Source: an uncultured Candidatus Melainabacteria bacterium (GTDB lineage Bacteria; Cyanobacteriota; Vampirovibrionia; Gastranaerophilales; Gastranaerophilaceae). Taken from it: a stretch of 14,389 nucleotides of DNA. Of the stretch, positions 5,902-13,129 are shown in pieces. Numbering within the stretch: position 1 is the first letter of the stretch; each line of letters begins with the position of its first letter. The position numbers and the translations under genes are program-made. Location of the stretch: assembly GCA_934754855.1 (NCBI GenBank), contig CAKVJR010000033.1, positions 1 through 14,389 on the forward strand, written 5' to 3'. The notes beneath the pieces were generated by a model. The model had not been told where the DNA came from and did not search any database. It worked only from the letters and a program-made list of their open reading frames with translations.

Positions 5902-8177
5902 TTAACCAATTTATAAAACTTAAATTCTGAGGGTTCAAGTCTATCGAAAACGAATGTATTGTTGAAATTTTCGACCTTACGTTCTTCATACTGCTTTGTT
6001 TCGTAGTTATAAACGTACTCAAAAGCCGCCGTATAATCTTTCGGGACGTCAATCGAAGAATTGTAAACAGAAGCACCTTCTCGGATTGTGCGAGTGCCGT
6101 TTTCAAAGACATATTCAGTCGGAGCAAGGTAATTTGCGGCGACAAACAATGTTTCTTTAGACGATGATTTTGAAACAGCCCAACAAGCAAATCCGCTGTC
6201 TGTTTGAGTAATCATCTGAGCCTCACCGTCTGTTAGAAGTTCATTATTACGTGCAAATCTTCCGATGGCATCGAATTTTTCAAAGAAACCGTAATCTTTT
6301 GCACGGCAAAGTGAAACTTCCGCTCCGATGCAGGCTTCCGTTCCTACCATCGTAAACGATTCGTCCCCGTCAACGTACATTATCGGACGTTGAGCCTTTT
6401 CGCCACCGGGAAGAAAGTGCAACTTAAACCACTTGAACAACGCACCTGCCTCACCCAATTGAGCGGGATATTGGTTAATTTCCCTAAATTCACCGTCCTG
6501 ATTGTTATAAGTTTTCAAAACAGAAACAGAACCTCTTGTAAGCGGTGCTTTGTTATAAGTCTTCAAATCCTTGTTATTGTTGATAATTTCATAAGGCGTT
6601 TTTGAATTTTGAGCAATAATATCATTGCCCCAAAGTACATCAAAGTGCATTTCACGGTGATATTCCTTGATGTTGTTTTCGCCGAGCATATATTCAGCAA
6701 GCGACGCAAAATGAGGACAATCCTGTTTCAAAGCGTCATTCATCTTACCCAAAACATATTTAGGTGCACGATAACTAATCGGTCTGTCGCCTTTTTGCGA
6801 ATAAGCATCGACAACGTGGTCGATATGATCAACCCGAATGCCGTCAAAATGATATTTTGCACATAAATTTCTGACTTTATTAACAAAATAATTCATAACG
6901 AGCATATTATAATCGCCGTTTTCAAGATAAATAAAGTAATACGGAGATTGGCAATCCAAATTAGCAAACTTCGTAACATCATTGCCCTGATAATCGTAAT
7001 GCTTAAACATCGGGAAATCACCCGTTTCAGACATTCTGTCAAAAATCGGAACACCCGCCGAACACCACGCTCCACCTGGGACAGGCCAAAGTCCTTCCAT
7101 TATCAATCTTTCAATGTCGGCACCTTGTTTTTTGATATCATCTTCTTCTTTAATATCTTCATTGCCCTCAACTTCAGCAATAATCGCTTTTGCACGGTTT
7201 GCCAATTTAATCTGTTCGGATTTTTGGGTCATTTTATCAGAAATAATTTTCTTTTTAGGTGCCAAAGTTTCAGAAAGTTCTTCATACATTTCTCGATAAT
7301 GTTCGCTGATATCGTCAGAACCCGCTTTGAGAATGCTTTTTGCCACATTCATAATAATTCTTGCATCGTCCTGACCGTATTTTTTAATCAAATTTGCAGC
7401 CTGAAAATCAATTTCGTCGTTAATCGAAGAAATGAGCGAATTTACGTCCATCCAACGAACTATTGACGGATTAACAAGAACTTCTTTTGAAAATCTGCTT
7501 GTTTGGGGCAAAATATCATAAATCACAGGGTGCCCCGCAAGTTGAGCAAGCGTTATGAACAATTTGACCTGTTCTTCCGCCGAAATGCCCAATTTCGCAG
7601 TCAAATAATCATCTTTCACCGCATCGCTGATTCCCGTCGAACTCGGCAAGTATGCACAGCCGAAATCACGTGGGTGAAACGGGATTAGATAAATCGTCGT
7701 TCCCAAAATATTTTTTTCAAGATTGCCCGACGGCAAAATCAAAATCTGTTTTAACCAATCGACAAAATTCCCCGGAGCAGGCGAATAATTACCGTTTCCA
7801 AGAGATGCAAGATTGATTAATTTAATATTATGCTGTTCACGCTTGAGCCAATCGGAGTTTGTAATTCCTGCCCTTGAAACAGGCGAAATTTGACCTTTGT
7901 TGAACTTAAAATCGTCATTTTCAAAAACACCGTTCAAACGCCATTTGATTTCCAAACCGTACAAAGTATCAGCGGCATTCAACTCCTCAAGTGCCTTGAT
8001 ATGAGGATAAGGAAGATAGCCATACGTTTCTATAACCCGTCTTAAATAAGCCTTTCGACCCTCGGAAATATCATAACCACGGTAAATTTCTTTTAATTTC
8101 TGCAAAATTTCAGACAAATTTTTACCGATAGGATCAACTTCATTTTTAGACTGTTTTTTAAATAAAAACTCAAGCAT
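5898..8177 (-). CDS. atypical alpha-amylase-superfamily (GH13-like) protein
   Basis: The 759-residue product resembles the GH13 clan but is not a family I can name. A barrel-like core is suggested by HPVIYDILP (216-224, beta3 region), FDGIRVDHIDHV (444-455, with Arg448 and candidate nucleophile Asp450), SLAEYM (492-497, candidate acid/base Glu495) and HFDVLWGND (511-519, Asp519). Thus the catalytic Asp-Glu-Asp set appears intact, but the usual His of region I and the His before the last Asp are not seen. About 210 residues separate beta3 and beta4, including a charged helical stretch (about 290-350), far more than a normal domain B. Residues 670-759 look like a terminal beta-sandwich. There is no signal peptide. 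The ATG has GGAG upstream. The gene is coupled to nagZ. It may be a transferase, phosphorylase or hydrolase on intracellular glucan; the substrate is unknown. Confidence 0.65.
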   Translation of the reverse strand: MLEFLFKKQSKNEVDPIGKNLSEILQKLKEIYRGYDISEGRKAYLRRVIETYGYLPYPHIKALEELNAADTLYGLEIKWRLNGVFENDDFKFNKGQISPVSRAGITNSDWLKREQHNIKLINLASLGNGNYSPAPGNFVDWLKQILILPSGNLEKNILGTTIYLIPFHPRDFGCAYLPSSTGISDAVKDDYLTAKLGISAEEQVKLFITLAQLAGHPVIYDILPQTSRFSKEVLVNPSIVRWMDVNSLISSINDEIDFQAANLIKKYGQDDARIIMNVAKSILKAGSDDISEHYREMYEELSETLAPKKKIISDKMTQKSEQIKLANRAKAIIAEVEGNEDIKEEDDIKKQGADIERLIMEGLWPVPGGAWCSAGVPIFDRMSETGDFPMFKHYDYQGNDVTKFANLDCQSPYYFIYLENGDYNMLVMNYFVNKVRNLCAKYHFDGIRVDHIDHVVDAYSQKGDRPISYRAPKYVLGKMNDALKQDCPHFASLAEYMLGENNIKEYHREMHFDVLWGNDIIAQNSKTPYEIINNNKDLKTYNKAPLTRGSVSVLKTYNNQDGEFREINQYPAQLGEAGALFKWFKLHFLPGGEKAQRPIMYVDGDESFTMVGTEACIGAEVSLCRAKDYGFFEKFDAIGRFARNNELLTDGEAQMITQTDSGFACWAVSKSSSKETLFVAANYLAPTEYVFENGTRTIREGASVYNSSIDVPKDYTAAFEYVYNYETKQYEERKVENFNNTFVFDRLEPSEFKFYKLVK

Positions 8178-8204
8178 GGCAACTACTCCGAACTTATCAA
8201 TAGA

Positions 8205-8213
8205 ATTTTACCA
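8205..8213 (-). promoter_or_regulatory. extended -10 promoter for the GH13-like/nagZ operon
   Basis: On the minus strand this reads TGGTAAAAT, a TGn extended -10 with one mismatch. The predicted start near 8198 lies about 20 bases upstream of the ATG at 8177, with GGAG between. The -35 region is poor. The 204-base space to the divergent gene at 8382 is very A/T-rich and holds nothing else I can name. Confidence 0.4.
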
Positions 8214-8381
8214 TATTTTTTGAAAAATGTTGTTATTATTAAAATATTTAAAGTCATCATATATTTAATCGAAAAATAAAATAGATTAACCCTGTGATTA
8301 ATAAAAAATTTTCAATATTTCGGTCAATGTAATTTAGAAAAAAATAAGATACATTTACAAGGTAAGCAAACGGAGTAAGGA

Positions 8382-9083
8382 ATGATGAAAGACCTGTTCG
8401 TAAAAGCATTATTGTGTGGCTGTATCTTTGTAGGCGGTTCTTGCACTATGGCAAACACGCTCTCCTATGTCGAAGTTGCGAACATCGGCAACCAAGGAAA
8501 AATCGTCCTCAATACGGATAAAACAAAAATTCAAAAGAACGTTATTTCATCTGATGAAATTGTACTTAACCTCAAAAACACAACCGTTTCTGAAAACGTT
8601 AAGACAATTTGCGACAATCTTCCCACTATGACTGAAATCAGCGTTATGCAAAACGGCAAAAACGCATACATTAATTTGAGCGGAGAAAATGTTGCAAACT
8701 TTGAATTAACTTACGCAAATGACGGAAGTATCATTCCCTTGAGCAATATGAAAAGAGATTTCGGATTTGGCTCATTTGCAGTATTAGCACTCATTTTGGC
8801 TGCTATTGCCGCAAGAATGAAAAACAACTTCAGCCGCAAAAGTCAAGAAAATTTAAGGAACACACAACTTGAACAAGCCGTCAGACAACAACTGACAGCA
8901 AAGAGAGAACTCAGAACTTTGAGAGCAAAAACAAATGTTTCTAACCGCTCTGCAATCCACGGAGCACCCGTTATTAACTTTGCAATTGCTTCAAAAATGA
9001 GCAAAGTAACTATGCCTTCATCATTCAAAAACACTGATGAATACATGGATTACAACCAACTTAAGAAAGCAGTAAACGCATAA
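8382..9083 (+). CDS. exported membrane-anchored protein of unknown function (AMIN-like domain)
   Basis: I do not recognise the gene with confidence. The 233-residue product begins with a hydrophobic signal-like segment (about 5-24; cleavage perhaps after CTMA) containing three cysteines but no good lipobox. Residues 27-111 are beta-rich (VEVANIGNQGKIVLN ... EIVLNLKN ... NAYINLSG), recalling the AMIN localisation domain found in envelope proteins; this is weak. A second hydrophobic segment (about 127-146, FGSFAVLALILAAIAARM) is followed by a basic, Gln/Arg-rich tail of some 85 residues that should be cytoplasmic. Two adjacent ATGs follow GGAG at 8372; the first is six bases away. No terminator is seen after it. 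Confidence 0.7.
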   Translation: MMKDLFVKALLCGCIFVGGSCTMANTLSYVEVANIGNQGKIVLNTDKTKIQKNVISSDEIVLNLKNTTVSENVKTICDNLPTMTEISVMQNGKNAYINLSGENVANFELTYANDGSIIPLSNMKRDFGFGSFAVLALILAAIAARMKNNFSRKSQENLRNTQLEQAVRQQLTAKRELRTLRAKTNVSNRSAIHGAPVINFAIASKMSKVTMPSSFKNTDEYMDYNQLKKAVNA

Positions 9084-9128
9084 ACGCCCTGCTCTCAACG
9101 GTCATGCTCATGTCAAAATGTTAAGAAA

Positions 9129-9157
9129 TTGAAATTTCACAAGAAAGAAATTAAAAT
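9129..9157 (+). promoter_or_regulatory. sigma-70 type promoter for the STAS-rsmI operon
   Basis: TTGAAA (9129-9134) and TAAAAT (9152-9157) are spaced by 17 bases. Each matches five of six consensus bases. The transcript would start near 9164, right before a perfect inverted repeat at 9167-9185. Confidence 0.65.
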
Positions 9158-9166
9158 GGTAGAGGC

Positions 9167-9185
9167 TGCACAATTATTTTGTGCA
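9167..9185 (+). promoter_or_regulatory. inverted repeat at the transcript start of the STAS-rsmI operon
   Basis: TGCACAA (9167-9173), TTATT and TTGTGCA (9179-9185) form a perfect 7-bp inverted repeat at about +3 to +21 of the predicted RNA, some 20 bases before the start codon. It could be a repressor operator or a 5' stabilising hairpin. It lacks a following T-run, so it is not a terminator. Confidence 0.45.
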
Positions 9186-9205
9186 TAAGTTCGGGAAAGA
9201 CATTA

Positions 9206-9490
9206 ATGAATACAAGATTGAATATTGATATTAATTCAGACATAGATTTTGAAAATTCGGAAGATATTGAAGTGGATTTTTCATCAATTGACAAAATTGC
9301 ACTTCAAGACATAGAAAACATTTCAGATATCCACAGAGTAGCGGTTTTGAACGGTAAAAAACTTTACATTCAAAACGCTGCTCCTGAAGTTATGCAAATC
9401 CTTGCAATGACAGGATTACACCGAACATTCACAAATTTTGAAGATGCAATGGTTGCAAATTCATCGACAAGAAACAAAAGAGGTGTATAG
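9206..9490 (+). CDS. small degenerate STAS-domain protein
   Basis: The 94-residue protein matches the middle and end of a STAS fold (anti-sigma-factor antagonist type). IEVDFSSID (21-29) is the central strand, a helix (30-48) follows, then KKLYIQNA (51-58) and APEVMQILAMTGLHRTF (59-75), the classic last helix. Where regulators of the SpoIIAA/RsbV kind carry a DSSG-like phosphorylation site, this protein has DKIALQD, so phospho-switching looks lost. I prefer the ATG at 9206, with GGGAAA seven bases upstream, over the in-frame TTG at 9179, which lies inside the inverted repeat. Its TAG shares one base with the rsmI GTG. It may be a scaffold or a diverged partner-binding module; the partner is unknown. 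Confidence 0.65.
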   Translation: MNTRLNIDINSDIDFENSEDIEVDFSSIDKIALQDIENISDIHRVAVLNGKKLYIQNAAPEVMQILAMTGLHRTFTNFEDAMVANSSTRNKRGV

Positions 9491-10302
9491 TGGGAATTTT
9501 GTACGCAGTTGCCGTCCCTTTGGGAAATTTAAAAGACATAACACTGCGTGCATTGGAAATTCTCAAATCAGTTGACTGCATCGCTTGCGAGGATACAAGA
9601 AACACAAAAATTTTGCTCGAAAAATACGATATTTCAGCAAAATTACTCGACTGTCACAAATTCAACGAAAAAGAACGCAGCCTGAAAATCTCTGAAATTT
9701 TAGGCGAAAACGGCACCGTCGCACTCGTTTCCGATGCGGGAACACCCGCAATTTGCGACCCCGGAGCAGTCGTCGAGAGAGAACTTATCAAAATGGGACA
9801 CAAAATTATCCCAATCCCCGGAGCAAGTGCAATTACGGCATTTTTATCAGCCTTGCCGAGAGAAAATGAATTTTTCGCTTTCGTCGGATTTATGCCAAGA
9901 ACAAAACAAAAACGTGAAGAAATTTTTGAAAGATTTAAAAGCATAAATTGTATTTTTTACGAATCGCCCAATCGTCTGAAAGAACTTCTCTCAGACATTT
10001 CCGAGTACTTTGGAGAAAACAGACAAATCGCTATCGGGCGGGAATTAACAAAGGTTTTTGAAGAAATTAAAACAGGTTCGGTCAAAGAAATTTCCGAATA
10101 TTACGAAAATAACGTTTTAAAAGGCGAAATTGTCGGAATGATTTTTGCAGAAGATGAAGAATGTTTTGATGAAACAGAAATAAAAAATGACATCAAAACC
10201 CTTAAAAAACAAGGCTTTTCAGCAAAAGACATATCGAAAATTTTATCTTCCTTAAAAAATCAACCGAAAAATAAAATCTACGAACTTGCAGCAAAGGAAT
10301 AA
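9490..10302 (+). CDS. rsmI: 16S rRNA (cytidine(1402)-2'-O)-methyltransferase
   Basis: The enzyme methylates the ribose of C1402 in the decoding centre of 16S rRNA, using SAM. The 270-residue product has the tetrapyrrole-methylase-like fold. It starts GILYAVAVPLGNLKDIT (2-18, close to the VATPIGNLxD signature). ACEDTRNTK (32-40), LVSDAGTPAICDPG (79-92), PIPGASAITAFLSA (108-121) and FYESPNR (156-162) follow in the normal order. The Lys-rich C-terminal tail (about 235-270) matches the short RsmI C-terminal domain. The start is GTG, with AGAGG at a suitable distance; the previous stop overlaps it (TAGTG), so it is coupled to the STAS gene. No strong terminator follows, only the hairpin at 10303. 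Confidence 0.94.
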   Translation: MGILYAVAVPLGNLKDITLRALEILKSVDCIACEDTRNTKILLEKYDISAKLLDCHKFNEKERSLKISEILGENGTVALVSDAGTPAICDPGAVVERELIKMGHKIIPIPGASAITAFLSALPRENEFFAFVGFMPRTKQKREEIFERFKSINCIFYESPNRLKELLSDISEYFGENRQIAIGRELTKVFEEIKTGSVKEISEYYENNVLKGEIVGMIFAEDEECFDETEIKNDIKTLKKQGFSAKDISKILSSLKNQPKNKIYELAAKE

Positions 10303-10329
10303 TTTTCGCAAAATCGGACTATGCGAAAA
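10303..10329. terminator. weak hairpin between rsmI and spmB
   Basis: TTTTCGCA / TGCGAAAA is an 8-bp stem with an 11-base loop, directly after the rsmI stop and overlapping the last codons of the convergent spmB. A/T-rich pairs at its ends supply short T-runs on both strands. It could act as a weak shared terminator for the two genes. Confidence 0.35.
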
Positions 10330-10864
10330 ACCAATTTGCAACAATAATCGCCCCAACAATGCCCAAAGCATCGGCAATTAAGCCAGTCCATAAGGCATAG
10401 CGGACTTTTTTAATTCCGACAGAGCCAAAATAAACAGCAAGAACATAAAAAGTTGTTTCCGAACTGCCGAGCATAATTGCACCCAATTTTGTTACAAAAG
10501 AATCGGGCGGATTTTGAGATGCTATATCCGAAAACACACCAAGTGCGGCACTTCCCGACAACGAGCGAACGATTGCCAAGGGCAAAATCTCTGTCGGCAT
10601 ATTAATTTTATTCAAAAATCCCGAACAACAATTCGTCAGCATATCTAACGCTCCCGATGCCCGAAACATAGCAACAGCAACGACTATCGCAGTCAGGTAA
10701 GGAACAATTCTGAGAGTGACCTCAACCCCGTCTTTTGCCCCCTCGACGAAAGTTTCATAAACGGGAACTTTTTTAACCAACGCCCAAACCAAAATTACGA
10801 AAATTATGGCAGGGAGTGCGTAAACAGACGCTAAATCAAGAAAATGTCTGATATTTTCCATCAT
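10319..10864 (-). CDS. spmB: spore maturation protein B family membrane protein
   Basis: The 181-residue integral membrane protein belongs to the nucleoside-recognition (Gate) domain family. The hydrophobic segments are at about residues 11-30, 52-72, 92-112, 127-150 and 158-180. Family-type stretches include RIVPYLTAIVVAVAMFRASG (52-71), VRSLSGSAALGVFSD (99-113) and LGSSETTFYVLAVYFGSVG (132-150). In Bacillus, SpmA and SpmB are needed for dehydration of the spore core, but the pair is also common in bacteria that do not sporulate, where its role and substrate are uncertain. The start overlaps the spmA stop as ATGA; a second ATG follows directly. Pairing with spmA makes the name secure at family level. 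Confidence 0.9.
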   Translation of the reverse strand: MMENIRHFLDLASVYALPAIIFVILVWALVKKVPVYETFVEGAKDGVEVTLRIVPYLTAIVVAVAMFRASGALDMLTNCCSGFLNKINMPTEILPLAIVRSLSGSAALGVFSDIASQNPPDSFVTKLGAIMLGSSETTFYVLAVYFGSVGIKKVRYALWTGLIADALGIVGAIIVANWFFA

Positions 10865-11460
10865 TCACCGTCACTTTCAACTTGTGGCGGGAAAATCATC
10901 TGCATAATTTTTGCCGTAAAAATTGCACCGATAAAAGCAAACGAAGTTACTAAAAATGTCGGAATAATAATTTCTGTCGGATTTTTCGCCCCGCAAGAAA
11001 CCAAAACTGCAATAACAGTCGCAGGAATGAGTTGAAAACCCGCAGTATTCATTGCCAAAAGCATACACATCGAATTTGAGGCGGAAGATTTGTCTTTATT
11101 AACCTTTTGCATTTCTTCCATTGCCTTTAAACCCATCGGTGTCGCCGCATTAGCCAAACCGAGAGCGTTTGCTGAAAAATTCATCGCAACGTTTCCAACA
11201 ATTTTATCGTTACCTTTAACCTCGGGAAATAAAAAATTTGCAACAGGAGTCAAAATCTTTGAAAGCCATTCGACAATACCTGATTTTTCGGCAATTTTCA
11301 TGATTCCGAGCCAAAAAACCATAACACCGCAAATTCCGATGGCAATTTTAACGGAAGTTTCAGCCCCCGTCAGCAAGGCACTTACAACGTCATTCAACTT
11401 TCCGTTTATGGCACCTGCGACGATAGAGATTAAGATTAAAAAACTCCAAATGTAATTCAT
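10861..11460 (-). CDS. spmA: spore maturation protein A family membrane protein
   Basis: The 199-residue partner of SpmB is from the same Gate family. Hydrophobic segments lie at about 3-20, 36-55, 87-108, 130-155 and 166-190. The motif NFSANALGLANAATPMGLKAM (94-114) and SMCMLLAMNTAGFQLIPATV (130-149) are typical of SpmA. I chose the ATG at 11460 (MNYIWSFL), which gives the usual family length. The frame stays open up to 11535, but those 25 residues are Cys/Tyr-rich and unlike the family. The ribosome site is weak. It shares a divergent control region with the gene at 11583, and spmA and spmB are translationally coupled. No sporulation genes are nearby, so a sporulation role should not be assumed. 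Confidence 0.9.
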   Translation of the reverse strand: MNYIWSFLILISIVAGAINGKLNDVVSALLTGAETSVKIAIGICGVMVFWLGIMKIAEKSGIVEWLSKILTPVANFLFPEVKGNDKIVGNVAMNFSANALGLANAATPMGLKAMEEMQKVNKDKSSASNSMCMLLAMNTAGFQLIPATVIAVLVSCGAKNPTEIIIPTFLVTSFAFIGAIFTAKIMQMIFPPQVESDGE

Positions 11461-11499
11461 TTTTCTATTTTGGCACTCGGAAAGAATTTCAGCAATTTT

Positions 11500-11528
11500 G
11501 TAACAATTGTAAAAACATGTGATATAAA
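11500..11528 (+). promoter_or_regulatory. probable promoter for the 159-residue protein gene
   Basis: GTAACA (11500-11505), 17 bases, then TATAAA (11523-11528). The box is moderate, and the region also carries a palindrome ACAATTGT (11503-11510) between this gene and the divergent spmA, which might be an operator. Transcript start is expected near 11535, about 48 bases before the ATG. Confidence 0.35.
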
Positions 11529-11582
11529 ATCTCAAATCAGGGTAATTAAATAGTGGAAGGGATTTGATGAGAGGAGCATTTT

Positions 11583-12062
11583 ATGTCGATAAATTTTGTT
11601 TCGCTTAATGACGCAGTTTTTGCCGGCTATAATTTGAGCACTCGTCAAATGCCTATGAACCCGTTGGGCAACAAAGAGGTTGAGCGTGCAATAACTGAAG
11701 ATACAGAAGATTTACGCCGTACACAAGGTTTGTTGGAACTCGGAGCAAGAATTGCAGAAAGCCAAAAAACCGACGTTGATAAAGAACCCGAGGGTAATGT
11801 ACCTTGGTCGCAAATCATGCAGCAATTGCAACTCCACTGCACGGGAAATGAGGAAGAAGATTTCAACAACATAATGGAAGAAATCCAATTCCAAATGGAA
11901 CATGCCCAATCCCAATACGATTATAACTACTATTCTTGGCTCTTCGACTATACAACAAAGATGTTTTCCGAACAGGAAAACGAACAATCAGAAATGAAAG
12001 GCGATAACCCGTATTTCCGTAGTTTGAGCAACATGCAGACTATCAACATGAGTATCTTGTAA
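11583..12062 (+). CDS. uncharacterised cytoplasmic protein
   Basis: I do not recognise this 159-residue protein. It has no signal peptide and no membrane segment. It is acidic and rich in Gln, Glu, Met and Asn. Residues 30-62 (KEVERAITEDTEDLRRTQGLLELGARIAES) and 76-130 are probably helical, the latter with a Tyr/Gln-rich stretch (QYDYNYYSWLFDY, 111-123). It has one cysteine. A clear GAGAGGAG stands before the ATG, and coding character is good over the whole length, so I regard the gene as real. The ORF ends in a short A/T-rich space before the tRNA promoter. The neighbours (spmA, tRNA, pilin) give no functional hint. Confidence 0.65.
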   Translation: MSINFVSLNDAVFAGYNLSTRQMPMNPLGNKEVERAITEDTEDLRRTQGLLELGARIAESQKTDVDKEPEGNVPWSQIMQQLQLHCTGNEEEDFNNIMEEIQFQMEHAQSQYDYNYYSWLFDYTTKMFSEQENEQSEMKGDNPYFRSLSNMQTINMSIL

Positions 12063-12091
12063 AAATTTATTCAATTTTTATAAAAAAAGTG

Positions 12092-12120
12092 TTGACTAAT
12101 CTCTTTGTGTGACATAATAT
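12092..12120 (+). promoter_or_regulatory. promoter for tRNA-Leu
   Basis: TTGACT (12092-12097) matches five of six -35 bases. The -10 is either TAATAT at 12115-12120 (spacing 17) or CATAAT at 12113-12118 (spacing 15, closer to consensus). Either places the start a few bases before the tRNA at 12135. Confidence 0.7.
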
Positions 12121-12134
12121 GGTTGTACCCAAAT

Positions 12135-12215
12135 GTCGGAGTGGCGGAATGGTAGACGCGCACGTTTGAGGGGCGTGTGGAGCATTCCATATGGGTTCAA
12201 GTCCCATCTTCGACA
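12135..12215 (+). tRNA. tRNA-Leu (anticodon GAG)
   Basis: A complete class II cloverleaf is visible. The acceptor stem is GTCGGAG (12135-12141) with CTTCGAC (12208-12214), one G-U pair, and discriminator A12215. The D arm is GCG / CGC at 12144-12159. The anticodon arm is CACGT-TTGAGGG-GCGTG (12161-12177), with anticodon GAG at 12168-12170 reading CUC and CUU. The long variable arm TGGA-GCAT-TCCA (12178-12189) and discriminator A are leucine features. The T arm is ATGGG-TTCAAGT-CCCAT (12191-12207). CCA is not encoded. Eight T follow the discriminator base at once. Confidence 0.95.
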
Positions 12216-12255
12216 TTTTTTTTGTGTCTATTTTCAGAAAAAAGAAAGATATAAG

Positions 12256-13059
12256 ATGCAGAAACACAACGGTTTTACTTTAGCAGAAGTTTTATTGACG
12301 TTAGTCATTATTGGTACCGTTGCTGCATATACAATCCCGTCGGTAATATACGACCACCAAAATCGTGACGTCGCTTTGGGTTATCAAAAGGCTATAAACA
12401 ACCTTAACAAAGCGTACTCGGCTTATTTCAACAGCCCGCCGACAGATAAATCATCGGGTAATGCATATAAATTTGCAAAAACGCATTACGGCTCAAACGG
12501 TGAAATTTTGGACGAAAGCGGAAATGCCGAATCCGACTCAAACCCTGTCATCAAATACGATTGGGTTGCCGACGGAAACAGATATGAAATTGGGGAAGCA
12601 AATAAACTTGATTCTGTTTATAAAATCTTGGACAAAATTGTCGTAAAACACTTGCCTGTTGTAAATATCAGATCAATTTCAGACAGCAAAGTCACTTACC
12701 TGACCATTGCAACCGATACAAAAACCTTGTACGACACAACAACAATGGCGGCTTGCTCAAGCGAAACAACGCCGATTGAGTATTTTTACACGACTGACGG
12801 TATGAGATACTGTATCAGTTATGAATATATCGAAAATAATGAAACTTTCGGCGAAGACACTTACGGTGTCATTTGGGTTGATACGAATGGTGAAAAAACA
12901 CCGAATGAAGTTTACAAAAATATCAATTCAACGGGAAAAGCAATCTATACGGGCGATACACTTCCTATAACGATTTTGAAAGACAGATTTGTCCCCGGAC
13001 ACCCGACAAAAAGCGACTTCAATACCGCCGCTCAAAACTTGTTCTTTAATAAAAAATAA
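12256..13059 (+). CDS. type IV pilin-like protein with N-terminal methylation motif
   Basis: The 267-residue protein begins MQKHNGFTLAEVLLTLVIIG, a classic prepilin signal: cleavage after Gly6, Phe7 becoming the methylated N-terminus, and Glu11 at the essential +5 position, followed by a hydrophobic helix (7-31). The rest is a soluble head with two Cys residues (167 and 186) that could form a disulphide loop. Its end includes GVIWVDTNGEKTPNEVY (204-220), reminiscent of the Asp/Asn-Gly-Pro loop in pseudopilins. It would be processed by a prepilin peptidase and built into a pilus or type II secretion-like fibre; which one is not clear. The ATG at 12256 lies 40 bases after the tRNA. The frame runs open upstream through the tRNA, but that part is not coding. 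The ribosome site is weak. Confidence 0.85.
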   Translation: MQKHNGFTLAEVLLTLVIIGTVAAYTIPSVIYDHQNRDVALGYQKAINNLNKAYSAYFNSPPTDKSSGNAYKFAKTHYGSNGEILDESGNAESDSNPVIKYDWVADGNRYEIGEANKLDSVYKILDKIVVKHLPVVNIRSISDSKVTYLTIATDTKTLYDTTTMAACSSETTPIEYFYTTDGMRYCISYEYIENNETFGEDTYGVIWVDTNGEKTPNEVYKNINSTGKAIYTGDTLPITILKDRFVPGHPTKSDFNTAAQNLFFNKK

Positions 13060-13069
13060 TTGAAAGAAT

Positions 13070-13129
13070 GAGGAACGCTAAACTTTAAGCAGTAAACACC
13101 ATAGCGAAGCCGAAGTATCTGTTCACCTC
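13070..13129. repeat. nested inverted repeat in the 91-base space between convergent genes
   Basis: GAGGAAC (13070-13076) pairs with GTTCACCTC (13121-13129) with a two-base bulge. Inside it, CGCTA (13076-13080) pairs with TAGCG (13102-13106). The minus-strand text CTTCGGCTTCGC in it has a richer GC content than the flanks. It may be a dispersed intergenic repeat or a shared terminator; there is no strong T-run. Confidence 0.35.

Noticed and set aside
6948..7466. Plus-strand 172-residue open frame inside the GH13-like gene.
   Set aside because: It is antisense to a gene with recognisable motifs and shows no family resemblance or ribosome site.
11461..11535. Longer spmA start adding 25 residues.
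   Set aside because: The extra residues are Cys/Tyr-rich and not like the family; the ATG at 11460 gives the normal SpmA length.
12133..12255. The pilin-like frame is open upstream from 12133 and could add 41 residues.
   Set aside because: This stretch is the tRNA-Leu gene; the translated part is basic and unlike a prepilin leader, and the prepilin motif starts correctly at the ATG at 12256.
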